Of a stretch of 64,000 nucleotides of DNA, positions 10,256-18,524 are shown one piece after another. Position numbers and translations under genes: made by a program. The notes beneath the pieces are model-generated. The model ran no database searches and was not told where the DNA came from. It saw only the letters and a list, made by a program, of their open reading frames with translations. Location of the stretch: the NCBI GenBank assembly GCA_900315675.1, contig OMZY01000022.1:1-64000 (forward strand). The letters are read 5' to 3'. Numbering within the stretch: position 1 is the first letter of the stretch; every line of letters begins with the position of its first letter. Source of the DNA: an uncultured Eubacteriales bacterium. Lineage in GTDB: Bacteria; Bacillota; Clostridia; Christensenellales; Aristaeellaceae.

Positions 10256-12433
10256 ATGGCTATCACCGCAACCTATACGGTCACTCTTTCTGCTTCGGAT
10301 AAAGACCATGGCAAAGGTGAATATGTATACGCCAGCATCGTGCGGACATCCCCGGCAACGCTGGTGCCGGAAGGACTATATGTTCAGAGCGCCACAATCA
10401 ATATGACCGGCACAACCTTCTGGTCTGGCTCCGGGTATAACCCTTATCTGGACTTTGGGGATATCGGGCGTGTGTATGTCTCCACTTCGGTGACGGATAA
10501 GACGGCAATCCCGATCACAACGCCGATAGATTTCAATCTGGATGAGCTGCTTTTGGTGGGCACAGTCCTCAATGACTTTTACATCTATGGATATAAGAGT
10601 TCAAACGGTAATGTCTGCACCTATGCCAGCAATAATGCGCAGTTCACGATTACCGCCACGATCGTCCAGCAATATGCGAAGTCCTCTGCCCGAGTTACAT
10701 CGAGCGTTGCGGCTGGCAGCGCATCCACTGTCACCTTTACCAACCCTTACCTGAACAACGTGTACCATATCGTGGACTGGCGCTTTGGCAGTTCGCTGGT
10801 GCATAGCGCGAGAACAAATATCGGTGACTCTTCTGTTTCGTACACCATCCCACTCAGCTGGCTGACGAACATCCCGAACGCAACATCCGGGACAGCGACG
10901 GTTGCCGTCACTACTTACTCATATGCAGGCTCAGAGCTGGGAACTGACACGTACAGCTTCACAATCACAGCCCCATCGACAGCGGTGCCGACAATCTCGC
11001 TGGCGGCAACGAGGATTGATAATTCTGTCCCATCCTCGTGGGGAATCTACGTGCAGGGTCAGAGCGGCATAAAGATTACAGCAACTGCTGCCGGGTACCA
11101 GGGAAGCACAGTCGCCAATTATACAATCTCCGGCGGTGCTACAGGAACGCAGACGTCAAATGTGTTCACCATCTCCAAGATTTATACCAGCGGTACAGTC
11201 ACCTACACAGTGAAGGTGACTGACTCCCGTGGACGGACAGCGACCGCCAGTGTGAGCATCTCTGTTGTAGCGTACTCAGCACCGTCTTTCTCCGCTACGG
11301 ACGCTTTCCGCTGTGTGGCTGCCGGGACGGCTTCTGATACCGGCACCTACATCTCAGCAAAGGCGACAGGCACTTATGCTTCCGTCAGCAACAAGAACAG
11401 CATGACGCTGAAGGTGCAGTATGCGCTCAGCACCTCCGGGGCCTACTCCACAGCGGTTACGCTGACCAACGGAACCGCATCAATCATCGGCAACGGCTCG
11501 ATCGACATTAACTACTCCTTCAAGGTGAAGTTCACCCTGTCGGATGCGTTTAGCACGATCGAGAAGGTGCTCAATGTCGGCACGGCGGCTTTCACGGTGT
11601 TCTTCCGTCAGGGCGGCAACGGTGTGGCCATAGGAAAGGTCTCTGAACGGGCCAATGCCGTGGAGATCAATCCTGACTGGGATATCTACCACGGTAACAC
11701 AAAGCTGAACGGCACCGTCCCAATCTCCCGGGGCGGCACTGGCGGGACAACAGCTGCGGCTGCCCGGAGTAATCTTGGTGCTGTGAACAAAGCGGGAGAT
11801 ACGATGACGGGCAACCTGACCATTCAGGGTTCCCTTTATCCATCCATGCTCCTACAGCCGACTTATAACGACACAACCAACCGGACAGTCTTCGAGGGCA
11901 GTTACGTTGGTGCGTCTTCCTTCGCCGCGTGGGAGGATAGCTCAGGCAATAACCGCCGGATGCTGGAAGTCCGCACGAAGGCCTATGCTTCCAGTCTGGA
12001 TAATGCCGTTATGGTCCGTGTTTGCGATAACGGCACATGGGGGAATTACCGCGTTTTCCATGCTGGTATGCCCTCTGGGGTTCCGATCGCCAACGGCGGC
12101 ACAGGCGCTACCACAGCAGCCAACGCCAGAAGCAACCTCGGCGCTAACAATGCGGGGAATCTCACCACAGGCACACTTCCGGCTGCCCGGCTGCCGTTCA
12201 AAGTCCAGTACGGGCAGACAAGCGTTACAGGCGTGTCCTGGACAACGGTCAGCCTGACAGCCGGGTTTACCGCTACGCCAACGATCGTGGTTTCCTATGC
12301 AGGGAACCCGTCCTCCAGTGGCATTGCCGTGCTGAAAACTGCCAACGAATCCAAGAGCAGCTTCCAGGTCTGTATGGCGGGCTCTTCTGGTTCTGGCACC
12401 CGCTATGTCAACTATATAGCTATCGGTGTGTGA
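10256..12433 (+). CDS. Tail fibre / baseplate protein, DUF859-like
   Basis: A 725-residue structural protein, probably part of the receptor-binding apparatus. The N-terminal 450 residues are Ser/Thr-rich beta repeats resembling DUF859-type minor structural proteins, followed by FRQGGNGVAIGKVSERANAVEIN, a phrase typical of that family. Two tail-fibre motifs (ISRGGTGGTTAAAARSNLG and IANGGTGATTAANARSNLG) mark the C-terminal shaft. The last about 75 residues look like a beta-rich tip domain. AAGGAGG lies just upstream of the ATG. Receptor binding is inference from position and motifs. Confidence 0.8.
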   Translation: MAITATYTVTLSASDKDHGKGEYVYASIVRTSPATLVPEGLYVQSATINMTGTTFWSGSGYNPYLDFGDIGRVYVSTSVTDKTAIPITTPIDFNLDELLLVGTVLNDFYIYGYKSSNGNVCTYASNNAQFTITATIVQQYAKSSARVTSSVAAGSASTVTFTNPYLNNVYHIVDWRFGSSLVHSARTNIGDSSVSYTIPLSWLTNIPNATSGTATVAVTTYSYAGSELGTDTYSFTITAPSTAVPTISLAATRIDNSVPSSWGIYVQGQSGIKITATAAGYQGSTVANYTISGGATGTQTSNVFTISKIYTSGTVTYTVKVTDSRGRTATASVSISVVAYSAPSFSATDAFRCVAAGTASDTGTYISAKATGTYASVSNKNSMTLKVQYALSTSGAYSTAVTLTNGTASIIGNGSIDINYSFKVKFTLSDAFSTIEKVLNVGTAAFTVFFRQGGNGVAIGKVSERANAVEINPDWDIYHGNTKLNGTVPISRGGTGGTTAAAARSNLGAVNKAGDTMTGNLTIQGSLYPSMLLQPTYNDTTNRTVFEGSYVGASSFAAWEDSSGNNRRMLEVRTKAYASSLDNAVMVRVCDNGTWGNYRVFHAGMPSGVPIANGGTGATTAANARSNLGANNAGNLTTGTLPAARLPFKVQYGQTSVTGVSWTTVSLTAGFTATPTIVVSYAGNPSSSGIAVLKTANESKSSFQVCMAGSSGSGTRYVNYIAIGV

Positions 12434-12440
12434 TGAATAG

Positions 12441-12465
12441 CCTCCTCCACCCGGGGAGGTTTTTT
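12441..12465 (+). terminator. Terminator after tail fibre gene
   Basis: CCTCC(ACCC)GGGGAGG stem followed by TTTTTT, eight bases after the fibre stop codon and ahead of the holin ribosome site. Confidence 0.65.
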
Positions 12466-12507
12466 CATACTCATTTCTACCTGACAATAAAAAAGGAGGT
12501 TTCTAAA

Positions 12508-12972
12508 ATGCGCGATTTTTCTATTGATCTGCTCTGGGCAAAAATTCAGACGGCGATCACCGCTATTGGCGGTTGGATTGGCTGGTTCCTGGGAGGTGTG
12601 GACGGTATGCTCATTGCCCTGATTGTGCTCATGGCGCTGGATTATATCTCTGGCGTTATGTGCGCCATCGAGGATAAGAAACTGTCCAGTGCCATTGGCT
12701 TCAAAGGCATCGCCAAGAAGGTATTGATTCTGATGCTGGTCGGTGTGGCTAACATTCTTGATGTGAATGTAGTCGGCGGCGGGGCTATCCTGCGGGGTGC
12801 TGTCATCTGCTTTTATCTGAGCAATGAGGGCCTGAGCCTGCTGGAAAACGCTGCTTATCTTGGCCTGCCGGTACCGGATAAGCTGAAAAGCATTCTGGCG
12901 CAGCTCCATGACCGCAGCGAGAAAGAAGGCACCGACGATACCGACAAGACCGATGAGGGTGGAGGCGAATAA
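12508..12972 (+). CDS. Phage holin, toxin-secretion/lysis holin family
   Basis: Makes membrane lesions that let the endolysin reach the wall. The 154-residue product has hydrophobic segments at about 15-55 (GGWIGWFLGGVDGMLIALIVLMAL), the DYISGVMCA phrase of the TcdE/phage_holin_4 family, a conserved SSAIGFKGIAKK segment, further hydrophobic stretches (VLILMLVGVANILD) and a charged tail (EKEGTDDTDKTDEGGGE). The start follows AAAAAGGAGGTTTCTAAA. The endolysin gene is next, the classic lysis cassette. Confidence 0.92.
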   Translation: MRDFSIDLLWAKIQTAITAIGGWIGWFLGGVDGMLIALIVLMALDYISGVMCAIEDKKLSSAIGFKGIAKKVLILMLVGVANILDVNVVGGGAILRGAVICFYLSNEGLSLLENAAYLGLPVPDKLKSILAQLHDRSEKEGTDDTDKTDEGGGE

Positions 12973-12987
12973 CCTCCGCCCCGTTTT
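12956..12987 (+). terminator. Stem-loop with T-run between holin and endolysin
   Basis: Arms GGGTGGAGG and CCTCCGCCC pair with one G-U and are followed by GTTTTT; the holin stop codon lies in the loop. The endolysin ribosome site follows at once. Confidence 0.55.
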
Positions 12988-13008
12988 TCTGATGGGGAGG
13001 CGAATCCG

Positions 13009-13785
13009 ATGCTTGATGTTAACAAACTGATCGCTTCTGTAGAAGAGTGCCTTGGCTGGCCGTATGTCAGCCCGGGCACCAATGACGCCCGGGGCATCGA
13101 CTGCTCCGGGCTTTTCGTGAAGGCTTTCCGGGATCAGGGGGCTTCCATCTACCATGGCAGTAACACGATCTACCGAAAATACTGCTCTGAAAAGGGCAAA
13201 CTGACGAGCGTCAGCCAACTGCAGCCCGGCATGGCGGTATTCAAGTGGAATGCGAATACCCCGGAAAAGTTCAATGATGGTCTTGGAGACTTCCAGCATA
13301 TCGGTCTGGTCGTGAGCGTGAATCCGCTCAGGATTATCCATGCGTCCTCTGCGGTTGGATGCGTCACGACAGACACGAAGCTGGGCAAATGGGCCTACTG
13401 GGGCTGGCTGAAGGATGTGGCCAAAGGCACGGTTATTCCTACAGAACCCGACGATGATCATGGAGGAGATGAGGAACCTATGACCGAAACGCAGTATGCT
13501 ACCGTAATTGCCGATTCTGGTTCAACAGTGAATATGCGCACCAAGGCGAAGACCAGCGCAGCGTTGGTGGAACGTGTCCCTATCGGAGCACGGGTAGAGC
13601 TGTTGGGAACTGTTGGCTCCTGGACTAAGGTGAAGTTCGGTTCCCGGATCGGGTATATGATGACAAAGTTCCTGACTGCGGAAGAGACGCTGGAACCGGA
13701 TGAGGATCTTTCCATCGAAGAAAGAGTGAAGCGTCTGGAGCGCAGAGTGGCTCAGCTTGAAGCAAAAGACGGTGCGGTTGGTTGA
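13009..13785 (+). CDS. Endolysin: NlpC/P60 peptidase with SH3 domain
   Basis: Predicted to cut peptidoglycan peptides at lysis. Residues 1-150 are an NlpC/P60 domain with the catalytic cysteine in GIDCSGLFV (Cys about 32), histidine in FQHIGLV and a second histidine in RIIHASS. After an acidic linker (EPDDDHGGDEEP) residues 160-225 form an SH3_3-type wall-binding domain (STVNMRTKAKTSAALVERVPIG). The C-terminal 30 residues are a short coiled coil (SIEERVKRLERRVAQLEAK), which might oligomerise the enzyme. The ATG follows GGGGAGG. It has no signal peptide, consistent with holin-dependent release. Confidence 0.92.
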   Translation: MLDVNKLIASVEECLGWPYVSPGTNDARGIDCSGLFVKAFRDQGASIYHGSNTIYRKYCSEKGKLTSVSQLQPGMAVFKWNANTPEKFNDGLGDFQHIGLVVSVNPLRIIHASSAVGCVTTDTKLGKWAYWGWLKDVAKGTVIPTEPDDDHGGDEEPMTETQYATVIADSGSTVNMRTKAKTSAALVERVPIGARVELLGTVGSWTKVKFGSRIGYMMTKFLTAEETLEPDEDLSIEERVKRLERRVAQLEAKDGAVG

Positions 13786-13845
13786 TATTTTCACCAATGT
13801 CCATCATTCTGCTACAGATATGATGCAATTCCGTATAGCCTGACT

Positions 13846-13870
13846 TATAATGGTTTCGGAGAGCTCTCCG
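13846..13870 (+). promoter_or_regulatory. -10 box with adjacent 14-bp perfect palindrome
   Basis: TATAAT at 13846-13851 is followed five bases later by the perfect palindrome CGGAGAGCTCTCCG at 13857-13870, where a repressor could block a transcript start. No convincing -35 box was found, so the promoter itself is tentative. It would drive the cargo gene at 13927. Confidence 0.4.
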
Positions 13871-13926
13871 ATGCTCTTTGACGTCGAGGATATGTTTACC
13901 ACCCGTCAGTTGAAAGGAGTATAGCG

Positions 13927-14184
13927 ATGACTGTTAAACAGATCCCGACAGATGAGATGCTGGACAAACTGCATGACATGTATATGGAGGGTCTGCCCAC
14001 ACCGCAGAAGGTAGAGGCGGCAATAAAGCATATACGTTCTTATGCAGGAAAAGAGCTTTATAATGAGATCGAAGACGATTTGAGTATCATTATGGATCAT
14101 TATGAAGTCAGAGGTTTCAAGCTAGGGTTTAGAGTAGCTTTCAAAGCTGTGATCTCGTTCTCGCAGGAAGATCTCAACGTATAA
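13927..14184 (+). CDS. Small hypothetical helical protein
   Basis: An 85-residue, largely helical, soluble protein of unknown role. The C-terminal part NEIEDDLSIIMDHYEVRGFKLGFRVAFKA resembles small clostridial proteins that end in a GF-x-x-GF helix, but I do not recognise a named family with certainty. The start follows AAAGGAGTATAGCG. It stands alone between the lysis cassette and a strong terminator, with its own possible promoter, so it is probably lysogenic-conversion cargo rather than a structural gene. Confidence 0.7.
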   Translation: MTVKQIPTDEMLDKLHDMYMEGLPTPQKVEAAIKHIRSYAGKELYNEIEDDLSIIMDHYEVRGFKLGFRVAFKAVISFSQEDLNV

Positions 14185-14192
14185 ATAGTCTC

Positions 14193-14227
14193 GCCGATGG
14201 CGGTTTACACCGCTGTCGGCCTTTTTT
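14193..14227 (+). terminator. Strong rho-independent terminator
   Basis: GCCGATGGCGGT and ACCGCTGTCGGC arms around TTAC, followed by CTTTTTT. Confidence 0.85.
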
Positions 14228-14302
14228 GCGTTTTGGAAAAATAACTGATGATAATTTTCTGACCTGATCCTGTATTATCATGCCTGAATCCCGTATGCTA
14301 TA

Positions 14303-14326
14303 CATGTACCGAATGACCGGTACATG
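14303..14326. promoter_or_regulatory. Inverted repeat, possible operator
   Basis: Perfect 8-bp arms CATGTACC and GGTACATG separated by eight bases, 27 bases upstream of the small membrane-protein start at 14354. TATTAT at 14273 and TATACA at 14299 are candidate -10 boxes without clear -35 partners. Confidence 0.35.
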
Positions 14327-14353
14327 CGAAACGACGAGATGGAGGAACACAAA

Positions 14354-14524
14354 ATGCTGCGTCTGCTTGGAATTCTGACCTTGGGGAACATGATCTTTGG
14401 TGGCCATCGCCATCATTATCATCGTCGCCTGAGCCGTCGTCTGGGCAGAGGCCTTCTGCTCGGCACGCTGCTTGGGTTGTTTGTAAGCCGTGCGAATCAG
14501 AACGGCATCGAGGAGGAGGTATAA
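14354..14524 (+). CDS. Small His/Arg-rich membrane peptide
   Basis: Predicted 56-residue protein with two short hydrophobic stretches (LLGILTLGNMIFGG and GLLLGTLLGLFV) on either side of a basic, histidine-rich hinge (HRHHYHRRLSRR). No family recognised. ATG at 14354 is preferred over an upstream in-frame ATG at 14324 because GGAGG sits eight bases before it. The next gene begins two bases after its stop, so they are coupled. Confidence 0.6.
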   Translation: MLRLLGILTLGNMIFGGHRHHYHRRLSRRLGRGLLLGTLLGLFVSRANQNGIEEEV

Positions 14525-14526
14525 CA

Positions 14527-14730
14527 GTGTTTGACATGAAGAAAAGCGTTGATCGCCGTCAGGTTCTGTTGGTGCTCGGCATGATTCTGTTCTTTGCCAG
14601 CATTCCGACATTCCTGGTCGTATCCACGCAGCTGGCTGGGGAACTGCTCCCCAGCATCCTGGTTGGCATTGCCCTTTACTTCATCTTCTTCAGGAAGAGC
14701 AATTGGAAAGAGGAATCAGAAAATGTTTGA
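14527..14730 (+). CDS. Small two-helix membrane protein
   Basis: A 67-residue protein starting at GTG after GGAGGAGGTATAACA. Two transmembrane segments (QVLLVLGMILFFASIPTFLVV and LLPSILVGIALYFIFF) flank a short loop; the C-terminus is charged. Function unknown. Its 3' end overlaps the start of the next gene by eight bases, indicating a small operon 14354-14869. Confidence 0.6.
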   Translation: MFDMKKSVDRRQVLLVLGMILFFASIPTFLVVSTQLAGELLPSILVGIALYFIFFRKSNWKEESENV

Positions 14731-14869
14731 GTATTGTGTGAAAAAATGCGCGGTTCGGAACGCTGAAGCGGAGATGAACCGCATGGCTGCTGAAGGCTGG
14801 CGTGTGATTTCAGTATGCTACAACATGGCCACCTACGGCATCATCGTGACGTATGAGCGGAAGAAATGA
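14723..14869 (+). CDS. DUF4177-like short protein
   Basis: A 48-residue protein with the pattern FEYCVKKC...AEAEMNRMAAEGWRVISVC, like the DUF4177 family (short two-layer alpha/beta proteins in which a helix leads into a conserved EGW motif). Role unknown. The start overlaps the previous coding region; the upstream AGAGGA serves as ribosome site. Last member of the 14354-14869 set. Confidence 0.65.
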   Translation: MFEYCVKKCAVRNAEAEMNRMAAEGWRVISVCYNMATYGIIVTYERKK

Positions 14870-14913
14870 CCAGCACCCGTAATAACGGAAACGGGGACAG
14901 GCTATTGATATAG

Positions 14914-14951
14914 GCTGCAGGAAGGGCACTTGTCCCCCTGCAGCTTCTTTT
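14914..14951 (+). terminator. Terminator with a competing upstream arm
   Basis: GCTGCAGG and CCTGCAGC form a stem followed by TTCTTTT. GGGGACA at 14893-14899 can instead pair with TGTCCCC at 14931-14937, which overlaps the 3' arm, so two folds compete. Confidence 0.6.
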
Positions 14952-14988
14952 GATTGTACGATATTTTCACCATTCTTCTTCAAAAGCC

Positions 14989-15017
14989 TTTAAATCCGTC
15001 ATTTTATCGGTTATAAT
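14989..15017 (+). promoter_or_regulatory. Promoter of the cargo cluster 15079-22031
   Basis: TTTAAA (14989-14994), 17-base spacer, TATAAT (15012-15017). The -10 is perfect, the -35 matches at four of six positions. The start codon of the first gene is about 60 bases further on. Confidence 0.55.
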
Positions 15018-15078
15018 GAGCTAAATCACTGGATGCTTTGAAGGAGGATTGCAGCAGAAGAGAAAGGAGGACGGCACG

Positions 15079-16005
15079 ATGAAAAAGATAATCGCTCTAC
15101 TGCTGTTGTTCCTTTTCCTGCCGATCTCCGCCTTTGCTGAACTTACGGTCTATTTCTTTGATGTGGGGCAAGGCGATGCAGCGCTGGTTCGTTGTGACGG
15201 AGAAACCATGGTTATTGATGGTGGCCCGGCCTCTGCCTCCCAATTCCTTTATTCCTTTATTCGAAACACATTGAAGCTTGATCATCTGGACTACATGATT
15301 GCAACGCATCCGCACGAAGATCACATAGGCGGTCTCCCTGCGGTGCTGAATGCGGTACCTGTCGATCTGATCCTTTCGCCAACGGAAAGCTGGGACTCGG
15401 ATCGCTTTCGGGACATTGAAAAGTATGCCGATGCACAAGGTGCACCAATCATTGTTCCAGACGAGGGAGATGCTCTGCATCTTGGTGAAGCAACCATAAC
15501 GATCCTGCATTGCTGGTTCGATGCATGGACGACAAATGACATGTCGATTGTTCTTCGCATTGACTACGGCACGACCTCGTTTATCTTCACTGGAGATGCT
15601 GAGTACACATCGGAATACATGATGATTGACTCCGGTCTTCCGTTGGCAGCTGATGTGCTAAAGGTGGGTCATCATGGTAGCACTACATCCAGCACCACTG
15701 AATTTCTTGAAGCGGTGCATCCTAAATACGCTGTGATTTCCTGCGGAAAATACAATGGCTATGGTCATCCGCATCAGGAAACACTTGATTCATTAAAGAA
15801 GCTGAACACTGAAGTTTTCCGAACAGATCTGCAGGGCACGATTATTTGCAGGAGTGATGGTGAAACAATCTCTTTTCTTCCTGAGAGAGAAACGGAAGAA
15901 GACCTTTTTGCTTCACCGCGAATGCAGACAGAAGAATCGGACGTCAAGACGAACCCTATAGAAGAATTGTTTGGGGAGGAATCATCCCGTGAAGATGCAC
16001 AGTAA
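15079..16005 (+). CDS. Secreted ComEC/Rec2-type metallo-beta-lactamase-fold hydrolase
   Basis: A 308-residue exported protein with an N-terminal signal peptide (IIALLLLFLFLPISAFA) and an MBL fold like the C-terminal domain of ComEC, usually a phosphodiesterase or nuclease. Metal ligands visible: HPHEDH near residue 79, the aspartate of FTGDAEY, and VGHHGS; the DVGQGDA opening is typical of the subfamily. The last 40 residues are acidic and disordered. ATG at 15079 follows GAAAGGAGG; an in-frame TTG/ATG further upstream would spoil the signal peptide. It heads the cluster that runs through 22031; extracellular DNA may be the substrate, which is inference. Confidence 0.82.
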   Translation: MKKIIALLLLFLFLPISAFAELTVYFFDVGQGDAALVRCDGETMVIDGGPASASQFLYSFIRNTLKLDHLDYMIATHPHEDHIGGLPAVLNAVPVDLILSPTESWDSDRFRDIEKYADAQGAPIIVPDEGDALHLGEATITILHCWFDAWTTNDMSIVLRIDYGTTSFIFTGDAEYTSEYMMIDSGLPLAADVLKVGHHGSTTSSTTEFLEAVHPKYAVISCGKYNGYGHPHQETLDSLKKLNTEVFRTDLQGTIICRSDGETISFLPERETEEDLFASPRMQTEESDVKTNPIEELFGEESSREDAQ

Positions 16006-16657
16006 GTTGGTCGCCAGCATCCTGCTTGCCTTTGCAATTATATGCGCATCCTGTATCAGCTGCATTTCCCTTGCTGAAGAAGGAAACCGGTATGAGCAGG
16101 CTGTTCCGTTTGGAGTTGCCCACAACGAGGACGGCTCAAATATCAGCATATACCAGAAGCCCGGAAGCAAGAAGGCTTCTGGCTCCATTTCTGATTACAC
16201 ACTCTGCGCTGTTCTTTCCACCGAAAAACTCAGCGGAACAACCTGGTATCATGTCAGCTACTTTGATAATAACCAAAACGAGCAGGCTGGTTATGTCAGG
16301 GACGGAGAATTTTATCAGCTGACAGTTTCGGGACTCATTGCAATCGCATCTGATCCTAACACAGCTGCTTACCTGCAAATGTTTGCTGGTGTAGCCGGTA
16401 GTGCTGCTTTCACTTCAGATATAACAGCAGTCAGCAGATCCATGCCTGCTGAGCCTGACCCGACTATCGCGCCTACAGCAGAACCTGCCGCAGCAAAGCA
16501 ACCAACATATATTCTGAACAAGAATACCAAAAAATTCCATTACCCTTCATGCTCCAGTGCTGACGATATCAAGCCAAAGAACAGGCTGGAGTTCTTCGGA
16601 ACACGCGAAGAGGCTATTCAGAAGGGCTATAAACCGTGTAAGCGCTGCAATCCTTGA
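15989..16657 (+). CDS. Secreted protein with SH3-like region and Ada-type zinc-binding tail
   Basis: A 222-residue exported protein. A signal peptide (LVASILLAFAIICASCISC) is followed by a beta-rich SH3-like region (NISIYQKPGSKKASGSI...WYHVSYF), a Pro/Ala linker, and a C-terminal 50-residue module (YILNKNTKKFHYPSC...YKPCKRCNP) in which C-x(n)-C-x-x-C would bind zinc as in the Ada N-terminal domain; this module is common at the end of secreted nucleases. GTG at 15989 follows GGGGAGGA and overlaps the previous gene by 17 bases. No catalytic residues recognised. Confidence 0.7.
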   Translation: MKMHSKLVASILLAFAIICASCISCISLAEEGNRYEQAVPFGVAHNEDGSNISIYQKPGSKKASGSISDYTLCAVLSTEKLSGTTWYHVSYFDNNQNEQAGYVRDGEFYQLTVSGLIAIASDPNTAAYLQMFAGVAGSAAFTSDITAVSRSMPAEPDPTIAPTAEPAAAKQPTYILNKNTKKFHYPSCSSADDIKPKNRLEFFGTREEAIQKGYKPCKRCNP

Positions 16658-16668
16658 GGAGGTTTCAG

Positions 16669-17238
16669 ATGAGATACAATCGTAAATTGCCTATCGTAAC
16701 TTTCATCATTTTGGGCTTGAATGTTGTCGGCTTGCTATATGAATTCAGTGTAGGCCAGACTCGGGCAATCTATACCTACGGAATGTATCAGGGTGCCCTG
16801 CAGGATGGAGAGTACCTGCGTCTGATTGTCAGTGCCTTTCTTCACTTTGGGTTTTACCATTTTGCCAGTAATATGATCTGCCTTGTCTTGTATGGATTCG
16901 ATCTGGAAAACAGACTCGGCTCAGCTAAATATGCTTTGATTTATGCCGTCTCTGTTCTTGGCGGTAGCCTCCTGATTAACTTTGCTGGCGGTAACGGCAT
17001 CCACGCAGGAGCCAGTGGTGCAATCTGGGGCCTTATGACAGCTACACTGATATATAACCTCAGGAACAACCTTAATCCTGTTTATGCTCTGCGCGGCATC
17101 CTTATCAATCTGATATACAGTTTCAGTGCTGGTGTCAGCTGGCAGGGCCACATCGGTGGCGGTGTCGCCGGTCTTGCCACGGCACTGGTCCTTTGCAAAG
17201 GGAATAGTTCCAACAACTACTGGAGGGCTGAGAATTGA
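16669..17238 (+). CDS. Rhomboid-family intramembrane serine protease
   Basis: Predicted to cut transmembrane substrates within the membrane. The 189-residue, six-helix protein carries the rhomboid signature: HFGFYHFASNM in the second helix, the nucleophile serine in GASGAIWG (about residue 116) and the catalytic histidine in GHIGGGVAG (about 160). Length fits the minimal six-helix class, without cytosolic domain. Start at 16669 follows GAGGAGG. It overlaps the next gene by four bases, implying coupling with the zinc-ribbon membrane protein, a possible substrate. Confidence 0.87.
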   Translation: MRYNRKLPIVTFIILGLNVVGLLYEFSVGQTRAIYTYGMYQGALQDGEYLRLIVSAFLHFGFYHFASNMICLVLYGFDLENRLGSAKYALIYAVSVLGGSLLINFAGGNGIHAGASGAIWGLMTATLIYNLRNNLNPVYALRGILINLIYSFSAGVSWQGHIGGGVAGLATALVLCKGNSSNNYWRAEN

Positions 17239-18512
17239 AGGCTTGTAAGTTTTGTGGCACACAGGTCGATAATAGTGAACAGCATTGCCCTTCCTGCGGC
17301 TCTGCTGTATTCCTGCATATCTGTGAAAACTGCGGCACACACTTTGACAGTGGCTTCTGCCCGAACTGCGGCGTAAAGGCTGGTCAGGTAAAGAAGGTCT
17401 GCCCTGAATGCAAGACCGTCTATTTTTCCAACGCCTGCCCAAACTGCGGATATACGCCTTCCCGAAAGCCTGTGGTGCAGAAAGTGGAACAGACAGTTAT
17501 CCATAAGCATGTCTATGAAGAGCCTGTCCGTACTGCACCGACACCGACGCAAGCCCGGCAGGTAAAGAAAAAAGGAAAAGGCTGTGGTTGCCTTACATGG
17601 ATCATTATCATTCTTGTGATCGCAGGGCTCTTTGGCGGCAGATCATCGTCCAAGAAAACCACTTCTTCTACACGCTCAACTACAAGCGTTCGCACTACTT
17701 CTTCCGTAACGAAAGACCCGAATGCTACAGCCGCGCCTACGGCTACGCCTGAACCGGCTGTTGCCGCTGCGCAGGAAAAAGTGGATCAGTATTTTGCAAA
17801 CGCAGATGCAGCTGAGATTGCAGCTGTGAAGGAAGCAGATTCTGCACTTTATCAGTACCAGGCTAAACAAGACGGCAAGGTTCTGAGCGTCCGCCGGTCA
17901 TATGTGGAAGATAGAGGGACCGTTGGCAAGAGCAAGTATGAGCCGGATTATATCGGCTCCTTGGGATATGCTGCAGTATACGAAGACCAGAAACTGGATA
18001 AAACGGACGCTTTCAGCAAAACGCCATGGACAATCCCTGTCTATCAGAAGGATAAGCAGTTCTGGGAGCAGGCTGGAACTATCGATCATAAGACAGAAAT
18101 TGTGGTAATCGGTCAGGAACTGGAGATGCCCAAACGCTCTTACAGCACTTCACGCTGTAGCGGTTATCTGCATGTGATTCGGATGGACACCGGAGAGGCA
18201 TGCTGGCTGAACGTGGAGAATTATGTCAACTCTCCCTATTGGGATAATAGCCTGACCAGAGCTCAGGAAAAGGGATATTGCATTGCAACATTCAAACAGG
18301 TCAGCGATTATTATCCTGTTACTAAGGGCAATGAAAAGACCGAGCTGGAAGATGGCACACTGGTGCTTTTGCCGATGCGGTCGAAGGAATACGGTTCGAG
18401 CCCTGACAAGAACAACAATTCCGTTCCCGGTATAGTATTCAAACAGTGGAGAGTGTCTTACGGCGGTGTAACTGTCTGGTTTAACGAAGCTGATCTGACT
18501 CTGACATACTGA
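17235..18512 (+). CDS. Zinc-ribbon, single-pass membrane protein
   Basis: A 425-residue protein with three to four C-x-x-C knuckles in its first 85 residues (ACKFCGTQ, HCPSCGS, ICENCGT, FCPNCGVK, VCPECKT, ACPNCGY), a basic linker, one transmembrane helix at about 120-134 (LTWIIIILVIAGLFGG), a Ser/Thr-rich stretch and a large extracellular domain of unknown fold ending in WFNEADLTLTY, perhaps SH3-like. TTG start at 17235 overlaps the rhomboid stop and follows GGAGGG. The topology suits a rhomboid substrate or an envelope sensor; both are inference. Confidence 0.72.
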   Translation: MKACKFCGTQVDNSEQHCPSCGSAVFLHICENCGTHFDSGFCPNCGVKAGQVKKVCPECKTVYFSNACPNCGYTPSRKPVVQKVEQTVIHKHVYEEPVRTAPTPTQARQVKKKGKGCGCLTWIIIILVIAGLFGGRSSSKKTTSSTRSTTSVRTTSSVTKDPNATAAPTATPEPAVAAAQEKVDQYFANADAAEIAAVKEADSALYQYQAKQDGKVLSVRRSYVEDRGTVGKSKYEPDYIGSLGYAAVYEDQKLDKTDAFSKTPWTIPVYQKDKQFWEQAGTIDHKTEIVVIGQELEMPKRSYSTSRCSGYLHVIRMDTGEACWLNVENYVNSPYWDNSLTRAQEKGYCIATFKQVSDYYPVTKGNEKTELEDGTLVLLPMRSKEYGSSPDKNNNSVPGIVFKQWRVSYGGVTVWFNEADLTLTY

Positions 18513-18524
18513 TGGAGGTGGCGT

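Noticed and set aside
14914-14951. Riboswitch at the end of the small-gene operon
   Set aside because: The competing stems are short, lie after a stop codon and are followed by a separate promoter for the next gene; no known ligand-binding core is visible.
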